Positions 22,322-35,343 of a DNA stretch of 64,000 nucleotides are shown one piece after another; position 1 is the first letter of the stretch; each line of letters opens with the position of its first letter. The translations under genes and the position numbers were made by a program. The notes beneath the pieces were generated by a model. The model was not told the origin of the DNA. It made no database searches and worked only from the letters and a program-made list of their open reading frames with translations. Origin of the DNA: Ectobius pallidus (Eukaryota > Arthropoda > Insecta > Blattodea > Ectobiidae); the NCBI GenBank assembly GCA_964059195.1, contig CAXKWD010000006.1, forward strand, positions 178,682,825-178,746,824. Direction: 5' to 3'.

Positions 22322-22774
22322 TGAAGACGCCGCCCACCCTGGAGCTGTACCACTCGGCTCACCTTCAAACAACCCATCATCTCTCTTCAAACTTTTAACG
22401 AAATTGCAAACTTTGAACGGATTTCGTAGGTAATGTTTTGAGCGAAAGTAAATACGTTTATGTTTTGTGAGTAACTCGAGACCCGAGTTTAGGAAAGACT
22501 TACCCTTCAATTCCGGGAAATCGCGAAAAATGAAGTCTTCTTCTTGGAGAAGGAAGAGAAAATCGTCGCCAAATATAACATTTTCTTGTCATACGATTTC
22601 CGGGAAAATCGCGAGGTAAACAAAAATGTTTTTCCTGTAAATTCACCTTAAAAATAAGATAAAATTGTCGCCAATCTTCTTGTCACATCCTCAGAAGGTA
22701 CCTGACCTAAATACAAAATGTTGTTTCCATACGATTTTTTGTTCTGGATCTAGGCTGTTCACAACATCCACACA

Positions 22775-22925
22775 GACACACACACACATAGTATTTTTGG
22801 ATCTAGGGGAACCTCAAAACGGGTATTTTTGTTAAAAACTGAACTTGGAACTTGGGAGTAGAAAATAATACTTCCTCTACGTATAGTAGGCCTACCTATG
22901 GGACGCGTAGAGGAAGTAATAAGGT
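22775..22925. repeat. Dispersed repeat with CTTCCTCTAC palindrome, upstream of the Gly-rich promoter
   Basis: TTTTTGGATCTAGGGGAACC to CTTCCTCTACGTATAGTAGG recurs at 24395-24515 and 20005-20115, with smaller pieces at 18625 and 37508. TACTTCCTCTAC and GTAGAGGAAGTA form inverted arms. Confidence 0.6.
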
Positions 22926-23167
22926 TTGCAGACTTGAGGTTTGTGTGGGTTAGCACCTTCTTCCCCGACCTGCATATCACTGTGTTGCTGATATTATTGC
23001 TCGTGCTTCCGTGTGGATCCAACGCTACCTATTAACAAGACTATTCGACTGCCATTGAATTCTTTGTACGAAACTCACAATCCAGTTGTTTTTGGACTAA
23101 GAAACTAACAGAAAGAACTTTTTAATCGTTTCGTGCCCATGTGGCAGCACAAGATTCGTTTGTGACT

Positions 23168-23638
23168 AGCAGGTGCCCGCGGCTTCGTCCACGATAATTA
23201 ATTGGAAGATAAAAAATTAAGAGCATAATAATTAAATATATATTAACTCTTACACGAGAATAATTCATAAACTAAACTATTAATAATCAACGACACCGCT
23301 AAAAAATCCGCCTTTCGAGTGAATTCCACGATTAGAAAGCGCCGCTTGGGAAAAACGACCTCATATTCGAGTTCCCTGGCCCAGAAAACCCCTGCTTAGT
23401 GAGTTCCGTCTAAATCGTCCATTTAGGCCTATATTCATTATCCCTCTTCCGTTTAGTTTTTCTCTCATAACTCGCGAACGAAAGCGAAAAATAAAAATCC
23501 GGCTTCGAGGTTCATTTGCCCACCCTTTAGTCCATCAACGTTTAAAATTTAAGATCTCTGCGTTCAGTAGATTTTGCTGGACATCGCGCACAGACAAACA
23601 GAAAGAAAGACAAACACTTGTTTTTATTATTATAGATA
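23168..23638 (+). repeat. Family A copy
   Basis: Starts ACTAGCAGGTGCCCGCGGCT and ends with GACAAACAGAAAGAAAGACA and ATTATTATAGATA. Part of the middle is deleted compared with the intron copies of RCC1L. Confidence 0.7.
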
Positions 23639-24554
23639 TTTACTACATAAAACAATATAATTAAGGACAAAGTTATGTAATTATGTTTTATTTCCTGAAG
23701 GCCTTGACTCCGTACACCTCTTTCAAATGTCAAGAGTTTTCATCTCCAGAGTGTTTTAAAGACGAGGTAATATGGAGTTTATTTTCAGTTTGATATTTAG
23801 ACATAACCGTCACAGCCTGGAACGGAGTGCACTCTGCCGCGTGAGTTACTTGATAAAGAAAGTGAAGATGGGGTAAAATAAAACATTCATTTATCCCTTA
23901 AAAAGTAAACAAATGACAAAAAACTCTCATAACTTCCTCTGCCCAAATAAAGGTCTTGCCTCTTAGTAAAATATAATTATTATGTATGACGTTCTCTTCA
24001 TGTAAATTGGTAGTAGGCCTAAACACGAAGAGAATGTCGTTAACACATCACATCGCATCCCCGAAGGATACACAACCCAAATAAAATCTGATTAATGCAG
24101 TCACGTAACTTTCTTTACCATAAGCATGGCCAATAATTTTTCTCACTTCACATAAGACGCCATAACATTGCAAAGACTGCATTTTCAGAGTGGGTGGCTT
24201 ATAACTATCTTTCAGAGAATTTTTGCGAAAAATTTGTTCAAATGAAACTTTTGACACCCTGTGTAAAGCGCCCAATTTCTTTTCTTTTTTAAAGTCAGAA
24301 AAAAGTTGTCGCCAATCTTCGTGGCACACCCCCAAAAACAAAGTTCCGTTTTGGTACGATTTTCGTTCTGGAGCTTGGCTGTTCACAGATGGACGTATGT
24401 CTGAAAATAATATTTATTGGATTCAGGGGACCTCAAAACGTGTATTTATGTTAAAAACTAAACTTGGAATTTGGGGATCGAAACAGTACTTCCTCTACCT
24501 ATAGTACCTATGGAAGTATTATCCATTATTAGGCCTACTTATAAGTCGAAAGTG

Positions 24555-24848
24555 TTCCCTATTACAGGTCATGGACGCCCAGAGGGTTCCAGGAGGTTGA
24601 GGCTCCCCGATTTGAAACATTCGGCACATGAAGGTGGTAAGGTTGTCAGCCTTACGCACCGGCCGCCTTTACCCCCAGGATTGCGGCTGGTATTCATTTA
24701 TGTTAGAGGCTGAGTCGACCCCAGGGTCATAATGCCACCAGAAGGATTAGGCCAATTGAAAAACTCCAATGATCTCATCGGGGATGGAACCCGCGACCTT
24801 CCGGTTTGTATAGCAGCGCCTCAACCACTACGCTACGGCGTACCCCAG
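24555..24848 (-). repeat. tRNA-derived SINE, ~290 bp
   Basis: The minus strand starts GGGGTACGCCGTAGCGTAGT and GGTTGAGGCGC (A box), then CGCGGGTTCCATCCCC (B box), and a body with GGGGGTAAAGGCGGCCGGTG shared with 11876-12003. Ends near CCTCTGGGCGTCCATGACC. Confidence 0.7.
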
Positions 24849-25849
24849 TTTTTTAGAAGTAGTGTGGCGATTTTAGAGGGCAATTTCGCAATTCCACGTC
24901 TTTGTACTTCTCATTGATGTTCAGGTTTCACAAGATCACGAATTGAACACTGTTCCTACTTCTTAGAGCTGTTCATGTGTTGTTCATTGGACAGAAAATT
25001 CTCTCTGCGTGCGCATTTGAAACCTGAGGAAAGCCAAGTCATGTCTCGGAAACTATTCGGTCGATTTTCATGATCGATGATAATTACGTGTAAAAGAAAC
25101 TGAATCGCCGAGAATCGTTTTACAAAATATAAATTTCAATAAAGAAGATAAGGGAGCTGGGAGAGTAAACTAAATGGGGGAAATACGGGAGATTTGGCAA
25201 CCCTTCGGTGTGTAGATTTAAATTTACAATATACAACACTTTTATACAGAAATAGAGAAAATGCTTAATAAGTGTTGTGTTCCTGGCTGCACTATAGCAA
25301 TAATCATGCCAACGTAGCGGTTGTCCAAGTGTTTAAATTTCCCAAAAGTAGGTCCAGACGGCTTAAATGGATATCTGCAATTCACAGAGAGAATTTTATA
25401 CCTTTAAGTAAGCACACGGTAGACCATAAATATTTGTCAGTATTTTGTTAAGTATGTTAATTGTGGTTACAGTTTGTGAAGGTATTTATTTACATTACTG
25501 CTAATGAATTGCTTCTGTATCTGGTTTCCTATGGGGCGAGTGGAGGTTCCCTATATGAATGTTACCTATATGAATTTATTTTCCTAGAGAGGGCAGAGGG
25601 ACAAGGTGGTAAGGCCAGAGGCTCTAATTTAGGCTTGGAGTTCTAAATCTACGACACGGGCCCCCCAGCTTAAAGTCCGTGCCCAGGATTTTTACGTCCT
25701 GAAAAAATCCATTGACCGCGGCCGGGAATGAATTGCTTAATAACGTATTATTATTATAATATTTAAATAATAAACATTTACGTTTTAGTTAGGCCTATAT
25801 AACAATATTAATAGTAGAAAGTCTGTGCCATGTATATCAGTTTACCTGA

Positions 25850-25880
25850 TTTTATTATTATTATTATTATTATTATTATG
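25850..25880 (+). repeat. ATT microsatellite
   Basis: About nine ATT units. Other short runs: TAA at 26993-27018, ATT at 10793-10812, AAT at 3492-3508 and TATA at 33327-33340. Confidence 0.85.
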
Positions 25881-26254
25881 GGATGTGTCCGCCTGGAGCT
25901 GTGGTAACTTCGTGATGCTGTTCCCGGATCTCTTCATAAAGTGTTACCTTGAGAAGACAGTTTAGGTTAGTTCTACCTATCGTAAAAAGGAAATATTTGA
26001 ATTGTTCGAATTCTCAACTAAGTACCAGATCAGTCGTTTTTATCAGTTTCTTCGTGAGATCAAAGAATCAACTGGAAGGTGCCGGCATTTATTGACATAA
26101 ATTTCATGAATTACATAATTTTATTTCAATTGTGTTGTTTTACATAATAAATATTTTGCTGTCATAAGGGCACAGATTCGAAGTCAAACGATTAAAACTT
26201 ACCACAGGTTCATGAACCTTCCAAATCGTGCATAAAAATTAAAACTATTGATCA

Positions 26255-26670
26255 TTAAAACCCTAAAACCCCGGCTTCGAGGTGCATTTTACGATTAAAA
26301 ACGCACCGCGCGGAGGAAAGATACATCAGATTTGAGTTCCTTAGTCCAAAATAAACCCCGCATGGCGACTTTCGTCTAAATCATTCAATGTTTTCTCATT
26401 TATTCTTGCATACGTCATCCCCATTCGTTTACCTATGTCAAAAATGGAGATCAAGCAGAACGATACACAGTACTTGCGTTAGATTGCCAAAATCTATTTG
26501 CGCGATTATCTTTCTGTGGCAACTGCAGTTAATTTCAAAATTGAAATGTATTGCCGAAAACTTATGCTTCGATATCGCTAAACGTTTTCTGCCAGTTTTT
26601 CGCTCATAATTCGCGAACGAAAGCTAAAATCTGTCTTGGATGTTAAAAATGTCAGATATCTCTGCCTTAT
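26255..26670 (+). repeat. Headless family A fragment
   Basis: Carries CCGGCTTCGAGGTGCATTTT, CGCTCATAATTCGCGAACGAAAG and TCAGATATCTCTGC of family A, without the GC-rich head or the GACA tail. A further fragment occurs at about 21800-22035, just downstream of exon 1 of the Gly-rich gene. Confidence 0.55.
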
Positions 26671-26879
26671 TATTATATATGAAAGAATATATGAATGTGA
26701 ATATTGTACAAATCACAAATCTAATTAAGTGAAGCTGCATTGTTTTGTGGTTCGACTAACATTGCTAAAACGCATTAATTTTACATTAATAACAATATAT
26801 CCCTACATATATTTAAGTCAGTGCTTAATATGTTTTCTAATCATATTATAATAATGAAATCCGGTAAACTGTTATAACG

Positions 26880-27901
26880 AAGTGCCAGATTACTTTTGTA
26901 ATCAGTGAATTGCAATTATGATAGTCCTATGCATAAAATAAGTTATTTTTGTAATAGATTTCCGAGTTAAACTCCAAAAACAAAATGAGCTGCCAATAAT
27001 AATAATAATAATAATAATGATGCAATAGGCCTAGGATTCGCTGATATGTCTTTTTCAGGCTTAAAGCAGCCTTAAAGGTTATGAATGAATAAAAAGTCAA
27101 TCTGAAATCTATCTGTCAGGAATTACATTGGGTATATTGCTGCACAGGAACAAATAAGAAAAATACATTAGATATCGGTAGTCATACATGTCGATAGAAT
27201 GCACAATATTATATCAATATTCAACGGCTAGTTGTGTTTTAAATCTTTTATTTACATGTATTTACACTGACATCGTTATGAAGAAATGAATCAATCAAGG
27301 CGGGCTAACAATATCAATGTAGGATTGGCAATTTCTTACGTTATGTTTAATATATTGTGGCATGTTATATCCATTACAAAATTAATGTTTATATTAAACT
27401 GGAAATGAAAGCATGCTCTTTAATAACGAATTTTGCCTATTATTTATACTTACAGGATTGTTTACATTAGGACGTTAGTTACGGGAGATCGGCCGCTGAT
27501 TGGTTGGCCGCGACCCAATCAATTTTTTTCGAATTGTCGGAGAACGAAGATTATATTATAATAGATGTGACTGTTAATTACCTGGTCAACCGATTTGATC
27601 CAAATTCAATAGGGTTCTTCCCATGGATGTCATAAATGCGTATACCAAGTTTCATGAAAATGCATGTTTGAGTTATCGCGCCTTTCTGTTATATTACCAT
27701 TAAAATAGGCACTAAATTGGGCATTACTCCAATACCGGTCAACTGATCTGATCCAATATCAATAGGCTTCTTCCCATAGACGTTATAAATACGTATACCA
27801 AGTTTCATGAAAATCCGATAAAGCGTATTTGAGTTATCGCGTGTACGGACAGACATTTTCCTGTCCCCCACACAGTCTCATAAAGTACCATTCAGGCACT
27901 T
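26880..27901. repeat. Family F element, copy 3 (fewer modules)
   Basis: Starts AAGTGCCAG and ends CAGGCACTT with less exact repeats. It has about two modules (27580-27870) and the conserved right end CTCATAAAGTACCATTCAGG. Its left part matches the first ~100 bases of copies 1 and 2 (AATTGCAATTATGATA). Confidence 0.7.
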
Positions 27902-28572
27902 AATAAATATGCATGACAATGAAATATTTCACCATTATCTTATATTACCAACACGGTAACTATTTTATCTAAAGCGGGATTTATACTGTATCACTTTTCA
28001 TGTACATCCAAAGTGAATCACTCAAAGTGTATAAAATGTGTTTTCATTCTGTTCACTGGCACCATGTTATATAACACTGCATGTTGATACCTTACGTTTC
28101 CAGTATTGAGCTGAAGTTTTATCAGGTAAATTTGCATCCTTGCGGCCCTAGGAAGCATATTATAAGATAAACGACCGTGATTGGTCTTATCCAAGGCTAT
28201 AAATCTGGCAAGCTAATAGGATAGTCATATACAAATTGACCTTTACTCAACCTTGTGATGGCTGTCATAAGGTCAAGCCAATATAACTTGTATTGCAGGT
28301 CTCACTGTTAATCACACGTGTCCATTTCCGAGTTGTTTGTATTAGGGTGTTTCTTGTGGTTGGCACCTGCTTTAAAGCGAATTTGGGCTTAATTCTGAAT
28401 GCTATTGGCCCTGTTGTGAAGGTCAAGGTTGGGATGAGTGGGAGGAATCGTGTTGACACCCCAGGCATGTTGTAATTACCACAAAAATGTTTTCCTAGAA
28501 CTCATCACATGTAGATTACAGAGGCAGAAGGGCACAAGTAACATCGATAAGACGAGATCTTTTCTGTAGACT
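27902..28572. other. Intergenic, nothing recognised
   Basis: Two overlapping frames at 28265-28475 on opposite strands look like chance. No repeat match within the window. Confidence 0.45.
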
Positions 28573-28617
28573 AGCTTAAAAGGCCCGGCGTCGCTCGGGT
28601 TTTGTATTGTGAAGTTA

Positions 28618-30497
28618 AGACTATATGGAATATAGTAAAAAACGAAACAGGGAAAGCAAAGGAAAAAAGTGATTGTACGTCATTAATATACAAAAATAAG
28701 AAACTAGACAATGTATCAGATATTACAAATGCATTTAATAACCACTTCATAAATATTGCAGAGAATTGTGTTCCCACTAACAATACCAGTGTCAAGGCAA
28801 TAGACCTTCTGACAAAAGCTACAATTGGTAACCATAAATTTGAAATCACACTGACTTCCTCTATAGAAATTGAAAATATAATAAAATTGCTTAAAAGTAA
28901 AAGCTCATCTGGATGGGATGACATAAGTAATAAGCTATTAAAAAGTTGCTGTTCTGAACTTAGTAAACCCCTTAGCCATATATTTAACTGTTCACTAGAA
29001 ACTGGAATATTTCCTGAAAGAATGAAACATGCAATTGTTTAAAAAAGGAGACAAAAATTTACCATCAAATTACAGGCCTATATCGCTCTTAACTTCATTT
29101 TCAAAAGTATTCGAAAAAGTTGTATATAACCGCATAGTTTACTATCTTAATTTGAATAATATTCTTACACCATCGCAATTTGGTTTTAGAAGTGGCATGT
29201 CTACTGAAAATGCTACATTTAAACTCACCACAGAAATACTGGAAGCGCTAGACAAAAAGAAATATACGTTGGGAATTTTCTGTGACTTAGCTAAAGCATT
29301 CGACTGTATAAATCATGAACTATTCATTGAAAAATTGCAACATTATGGAATAGATAATTTAACACTGAATTGGTTCAAATCATACCTGTCTGATAGAACT
29401 CAAAATGTCGTAATAAATGGAAACAAATCTAATCTAGGAGTAGTTAGAAGTGGAGTACCACAGGGATCAATACTAGGACCTTTCCTATTTTTAATTTTCA
29501 TCAATGACTTGCCACATAACTTAAGTGACGAAACAAAGGTATTGCTTTTCGCGGATGACACTAGTGTTTTTGTAACAGGAAAATCCCAGGAACAACTGGC
29601 AAGAGTAGCTACAAAGGCTTTTCACGAATTGAATATATGGTTCCAGGCCAATAAAATGACGCTTAATATCGAAAAAACCCACTTTATTCAATTCAGAACA
29701 AAACAAAGATGTGCCCAAAACCTTGTAATTAATTACCAAACACAAATCATAGAAGAAATTAGTAATATCAAATTTTTAGGATTACAAATTGATCAACATC
29801 TCGACTGGAAGTCACATATTGAAATGATAATTCCAAAACTAAGTTCAGCATGCTTTACCTTAAGAGTCCTGAATCAGGTATTAAAACAGGATGCCTTACG
29901 CATGGTGTATTTTGCAAATTTCCACTCGATAATGAAGTATGGAATCATATTCTGGGGTAACTCGACCCATAGGGATAAAATATTTAAGCTACAAAAGCAA
30001 GCAATTAGAATAATGTGTGGAAAGAAAAGGAGAGAATCATGCAAACCGCTCTTTGAAAAATTAAAAGTCCTCACTCTCACAGTGTTATGTGTTAGGCCTA
30101 TATGGTAGACAATATTGAGAGATTCCAAACTAATAGCAGTGTTCATGAACATATTACTAGAAACAGGAATGATTTACATAGACCGGTTAATGCATTAAAA
30201 CTTTTTCAGAAAGGCGCTTATTACTCGGCAATACAGATATACAATAAGCTTCCAAACAACATTAAATTATTATGTATTCAAAGAAAAAGCAAATCCTTCA
30301 AAGGATCTCTCAAGAAATTTTTAATTACTCACACCTTCTACAATATGGATGAGTATTTCCAGTTTGAATAAGTTTATAGTGTAGTATATTATATATCATT
30401 ATTTATTACTTCCTTGTATATTGTAATCTGACGTGTTCTATATCCTTGAGTCCCACTCAACACAGGATCTACAGAACGAGATAACTACATCTACATC
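28618..30497 (+). mobile_element. 5'-truncated LINE of the CR1/Jockey group, frame broken
   Basis: Reverse transcriptase region in three frames (28602-29042, 29029-30108 and 30102-30371), so at least two frameshifts. Seen: NYRPISLL, FCDLAKAFDCINH (motif A), GVPQGSILGPFLFLIFINDL and the catalytic LFADDTSV. The endonuclease is absent. The 3' end carries a hexamer tail (CTACAT)n near 30484. The element interrupts a family B copy, whose two halves (28573-28617 and from 30498) are otherwise colinear with another B copy. I see no clear target duplication. Which LINE clade it belongs to needs a tree. Confidence 0.85.
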
Positions 30498-31130
30498 TAC
30501 AAGGACTTTCTATTTTCAAACTCTAGGTCCTTAAAGTATGTAAAATATAATATGGCTGTTTATGGCTCATAGAGGATGTAGAACTTTGCACCCCATTGCT
30601 TCACCACACCAAGCCTGGTAGGGGTTCAAATAAGAAAAAAACTGAATTTCCGGTATCATAAAATTGTATTGTCTTTACGGGATATTTTATTTCTCACTCT
30701 CATGTTACCATACAACCGTTTCGGGGATGAAATTAAAAAGAAATTCAATATCACTTTAAAACTTTCCTCCCCCAAAACCTGGGACATAACAATGTACTGC
30801 GCATATAGGACTGAAAATGTTTCATTCTATTCTGTCTTCTTTTACATGCTTAGGGCCTATGATAAACCTCCCTATGCCTATTTCTCAACTAATACAAAGC
30901 CTTCAGCTATGAGTGACGTGTCAGTGGATAGGATTTGTTACCGACTTCCGATATAGCATACTCACTGGCACACACTTAAGTTGTCCCTGCAATACGACCG
31001 CTTATTCGTATATGAAAATGTGAAGTGAGAAAATGATATTTTCCATGTCGAGGGTAGAGAAAGTTATGTGACTGCGTAATTTTCGTGGATTTTATTCTTC
31101 AAGAATTATTTTGACAAATGTATTAATTCC
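30498..31130 (+). repeat. Family B, right part of the copy split by the LINE
   Basis: Continues the copy whose head is at 28573-28617 (AGCTTAAAAGGCCCGGCGTC). Shared sequence includes AAGGACTT, TCTCACTCTCATGTTACCATA and CCGTTTCGGGGATGAAATTA. From about 31130 the match ends. A complementary family A head sits at about 31447-31468. Confidence 0.65.
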
Positions 31131-32034
31131 ATCGATAGTATCAGAATTTGTTAGAGCTCAGTATTATTTTTTATTTATTTATTTTCTTGCACTGCAAATG
31201 AGTCAACAACCCGGTGGCAGTGGTCCAATAAATACCAGCCATACAGTCATATTATAATGTAGTTTCCAAAGCCCTATGTGAACACTGTAAACAATACTTT
31301 CGTTATGTAAACAATTGACAGCAGAACTGTCTAACTGTGAGTCATTTCACATTTCGCATTTCACGATGTCAGTGTTAATAAATGCAATGTTTTAATTATT
31401 TTTCTGTTAAATAAATAAGTGAAACAAAATTTTTAGCAGTTGAGTCAATATTCGCGGGCACCTGCTAGTACTATATGAAAGATCCCTAAATCTATTTGTC
31501 CTCGTGGTTGTACGTAGTTTTTGAACGGTACACATAGGTTTTTTTCGTCAATCTAAAAACTTCAGTAATTTTATATTGGGTTGAGTGCCTTCTGGGGATG
31601 TGACAACTTTTAATGCCACTTAACAAATGATATTCCCTGATTGAGATAAGATCTGTGTAAAAGCTTAGCTTACCTTAGCTGGAATCCACACACGCTATGA
31701 AGGGACGGAAACCTTACGGAACTGTCTTATTTGATTATAATAGTTCCAGGCACGTTATCGATTCAGGGGTAACAAAACACATCAAGATCTTGTTCATTGG
31801 CCGGCCAATTTTACTTTCCCAGTCGTAAAGGCCAATGCCGAATTGGATATTTTCATACCAGGAATCATACTCACCATCCATTTAAATTAATATCGGTTAA
31901 AATTTACTATCAGTAGTTCCATGGCCTACCCTACTGTACAGATACACATTCCGAACTCCTGATATGGCCTCGCAGCTAAAAGGAGTATAAACACAGCTGA
32001 AATTTAAAATAAAATCAGGTAAACTGATGTAACA
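31131..32034. other. Intergenic, nearly featureless
   Basis: Only a reversed family A head (GCGGGCACCTGCTAGTAC near 31453) is recognised. Confidence 0.45.
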
Positions 32035-33199
32035 AAGTGCCAGTATGTTTTTGTTTAATCAGTTATGACTGCAATTATGATATGCAGAATATGTTTTTTT
32101 TTAAATTGATTTCCAAGTTAAGCTCCAGATTTATTCATTAAGCAGGGCTTACGGAAGAAGAAAGGTCTACCATCTCGGCCACCTGGGTCATTTTAACGGT
32201 CTAGTTGGATAAGCGCATGTAAATCAATATGTTTTTTGTCATAGCTACCTGTATTTTAATTTCCAAGGCCTTATAAGATCACAGTAAAACAATAGGCTAT
32301 GTTGTCAAGATAACTGATTTTCATTTTTTTAAATAAATTCTTTCGAATACGTATATTACCATAAAATAGGCACTAAATTGAGCATTACTCCGAAACAGGT
32401 CAACCGATTTTATCCATTATGAATAGACGTCTTCCCATGGACATTATAAATGTGTATACCAAGTTTCATAAAAATCCGGTAAAGCGTATTTGAGTTACCG
32501 CGTCTTTAAAATATACACTAAATTGGGTTTTACTCCGGTACCGGTCTACCGATTTGGACCAATATCAGTAGACGTCTTTCCACGTACATTATAAGTGGGT
32601 ATACAAAATTTCAGGAAAATCCAATAAAGCATATTTGAGTTATCGCGACTTCTTATATATTAACATAAAAACACTAAATTGGGCATTATTCCGGTACTGG
32701 CCAACCGATTTGGTCCAATATCAATAAACGTCTTCCCATGGACATTATAAATGCGTATACGAAGTTTCATAAATATCCGATAAAGCCTATTTGAGTTATT
32801 GCGCCTTTAAAGTAGACACTAAATTGGGTTTTACTCCGGTACCGGTCAACAGATTAGGTTCAAATTCAATAGAGCCATTCTCATGGACGTCATAAATGGG
32901 TATACCAAGTTTCATGGAAATCCGATACAGCGTATTTGAGAGATGGCGCCTTTCTATTAGAAAGGCGCCATAATCTATTAAAATAGGCACTAAATTGGGC
33001 ATTACTTCGGTACCGGTGAACCGATTTGGTTCAATATCAATAGGGTTCTTCCCATGGACATTATAAATGTGTTTTCCAAGTTTCATGAAAATCCGAAAAA
33101 GCGTATTTGAGTTATGGTGCGTAAAGACACACGGACGGACAGACGGACAGACATTTTTTCGTCCACCACACAATCTCATAAAGTACCATACTGGCACTT
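32035..33199. repeat. Family F element, copy 2
   Basis: Colinear with the copy at 1.3-2.7 kb: same AAGTGCCAGTATG ends, the same five modules in the same order, the same hairpin near 32945 and a shorter GACA/GACG run. Most of the SINE is missing, keeping only the CATCTCGGCCACCTGGGTCA part. The last two modules are again open on the minus strand (32796-33197). Confidence 0.8.
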
Positions 33200-33339
33200 A
33201 ATAAATAAATAAAATTTGAACGAAAGAGACTAGTTAAAGCCTTGTAAAGTGGCTTTAAAAATAAGAGAAAATCGTCTCCAATCTTCGCGTCATATCCCCA
33301 GTAGGTACTTAGCCTAGTACCATCTATATATATATATAT

Positions 33340-34176
33340 AGGCTATATATGACTGACTGACAGAGAATCAACGTAGAGCCTAATCTATAATAGGTAGAGT
33401 TTGCAATTTTAACAGTACCTTCGTTTCATCAAGTAAGTGCTCACTAAGAAAGAATTTTGAAAAAAATTGATTTTAAATGCCAAAAATCGTTTTGAGGATA
33501 TGAAATATCTTTTTTACATAGAATTATCAAATCCAAATCACTTTTCATGTACAGTTGTCATGACAACAGTGTAGGCTACTGTTGGCAGTGGTCACAGGTA
33601 GCTTTGGAAATAAATGATACGGGGCTTTGACAAATTAGAGAAGCTATCAATATAATTCATGTTATATATAAATATTGAAGAATGAAATCCACGAAAATAA
33701 TGCACAATGTGATGCAGTCACATAACTTTCTCTGCCCTGGACATAGAGATTACTATACGACGTATGGTAATGTGTATATTAATATATCGCAGGTTTTGGG
33801 GGAGGGAAGTGTGAAAGTGATATTGAATTTCTTTTTAATTTCATCCCCGAAACGGGTGTATGGTAACATGAAAGTGGGAAATAAAATATTCCGGAAACAC
33901 AATACAATAATGCTACCGGAATTTCTGTTTCTTCTTATTTGAACCCCTATTAGGCATGGTGTGTAGAAGCAACGGAATGCAACATTCGACGTCCTCTATG
34001 AGCCACAAAAAGCGTTTTCTCAGGGAATAGTTTGACTGTGATAAGTCGTTCTTCTTCATTTCAAATTTTTAATACCTATATAAGGACGTAGAATTTGAAA
34101 ATCGAATGCCCTTTATAAGTTAATTTCGAATTGCAGAATACAAAACCCGAGCGACGCCGGGCCTTTTAAGCTAGTA
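33340..34176 (-). repeat. Family B copy, near full length
   Basis: Read on the minus strand: head GCTTAAAAGGCCCGGCGTCG, then CGGGTTTTGTATTCTGC, TCTCACTTTCATGTTACCATA, TTTCGGGGATGAAATTAAAA, and a tail GTCAGTCATATATAGCC. Matches 14885-15605 over most of its length. The head has the same layout as family A (TAGC, CCCGGCGTCGC). Confidence 0.7.
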
Positions 34177-34925
34177 TTATATAAGTAACCTTCAGATTGC
34201 AATGACAATTTTAGCTCTTAGTATAGACTGAGCACCCAAATTGGAAATATCTGAAGAAGAAAAATAAAGAGTTTGCCGTGACATTTCATGGCCGCCTGCA
34301 GTCTGCCTAATTTATGCAATGTTTTATTGATATTCCCCATTTTATGACCAAGTTTAGAAAGAGTAAATGTCAAAAACCCTGTCTTCTCCAACAAAGTGAT
34401 TATACTTAAATGTCAAGAACGCGAGAAACATCTTCACAGTCATCGGCACTGGGTTTTCTCGGGGTTCTGCAGTTTGCACGGGTGTAATATGTCCTAAGTT
34501 GGGTTTTCTGTATCAGAAAGTGTGACGTGTCTCTTTAAATTGTAAAGGTAAAGCAAAATTATCAAAATTATTGCATTTTAACATCACTCCTAGTGTAAAT
34601 GTAAACACCAGTTTAAGTTATATTGTAACTCATCAAATTGTTGGGCATATTTTCAGACATATCTCACTTTGCTTCGAACTGAGGAGCTTCTTGATTGAAA
34701 AGTATCGGCTCCGATGTCGTTTTGCTGATCACAGTCCTGCCATCTGCCTATGGTAGATGACACAGCGGTCGGATGGTAGGCATTGTCCCTCCAGGTATGT
34801 AGCGCCACGGAGTTTAGGCCTAATTGAAAAACTCAAGGCAACTGTATTATAAAGCTACTCTGGAAAGCTACATTTTCAATTGCAGGACTTCTTTCCCCTC
34901 ATTATCACTGAAAATTTGAAAATCT

Positions 34926-35343
34926 ATAATAATAAGAGGAAGTGTTTGTCTTTCTGTCTGTCTGTCTGTCTGTCTGTCTGTGCGCTATGTCCAGCGAAAT
35001 CTACTGAACGCAGAGATCTGAAATTTTAAACGTAGATGGACTGAAGGGAGGGCGAGTGCACCTCGAAGCCGGATTTTTAATTTTCGCTTTCGTTCGCGAA
35101 TTTTGAATGAAAAACTGGCAGAAATCGTGATTTTTTCGCTATCCAAGCATCAGTTTTCAGTAATACATGTCAATTGCCAAATCAATTGTAGGTGGCTTTG
35201 TCTATTTTTGTCATACCTTGGAGATAAAAGCATCGCGATTGCTTGAATTTTGTAAGCCCATCCTGGTCGATTCATTTGTTTATAATGCCAACGCTCGCAG
35301 ACATCTGAAATTTTCAACGTAGTCGAAAGACTACACCTGCTAG
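34926..35343 (-). repeat. Family A copy, reverse orientation, head deleted
   Basis: Complement of the family: tail run TGTCTGTCTGTC at 34956-34982, body AGATCTCTGCGTTCAGTAGA and CCAGTTTTT, and a stub of the head ACTAGCAGGTG at about 35330-35340. Confidence 0.7.

Larger units (their letters stand above)
22322..26254. other. Upstream region of the Gly-rich gene, repeats only
   Basis: Holds dispersed repeats (22.8, 23.0, 24.4 kb), a family A copy, two SINEs and an ATT run. No host exon recognised. Regulatory elements of the TATA promoter may lie in the first few hundred bases but I cannot name any. Confidence 0.5.

Noticed and set aside
22199..22510. 103-codon minus-strand frame covering the Gly-rich promoter
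   Set aside because: It reads a different frame through the TATA box and exon 1. The signal-peptide frame, phase agreement and TATA position favour exon 1 as called.
28265..28475. Overlapping 60-67-codon frames on opposite strands
   Set aside because: They have no recognised similarity and are most likely chance in a GC-richer patch.
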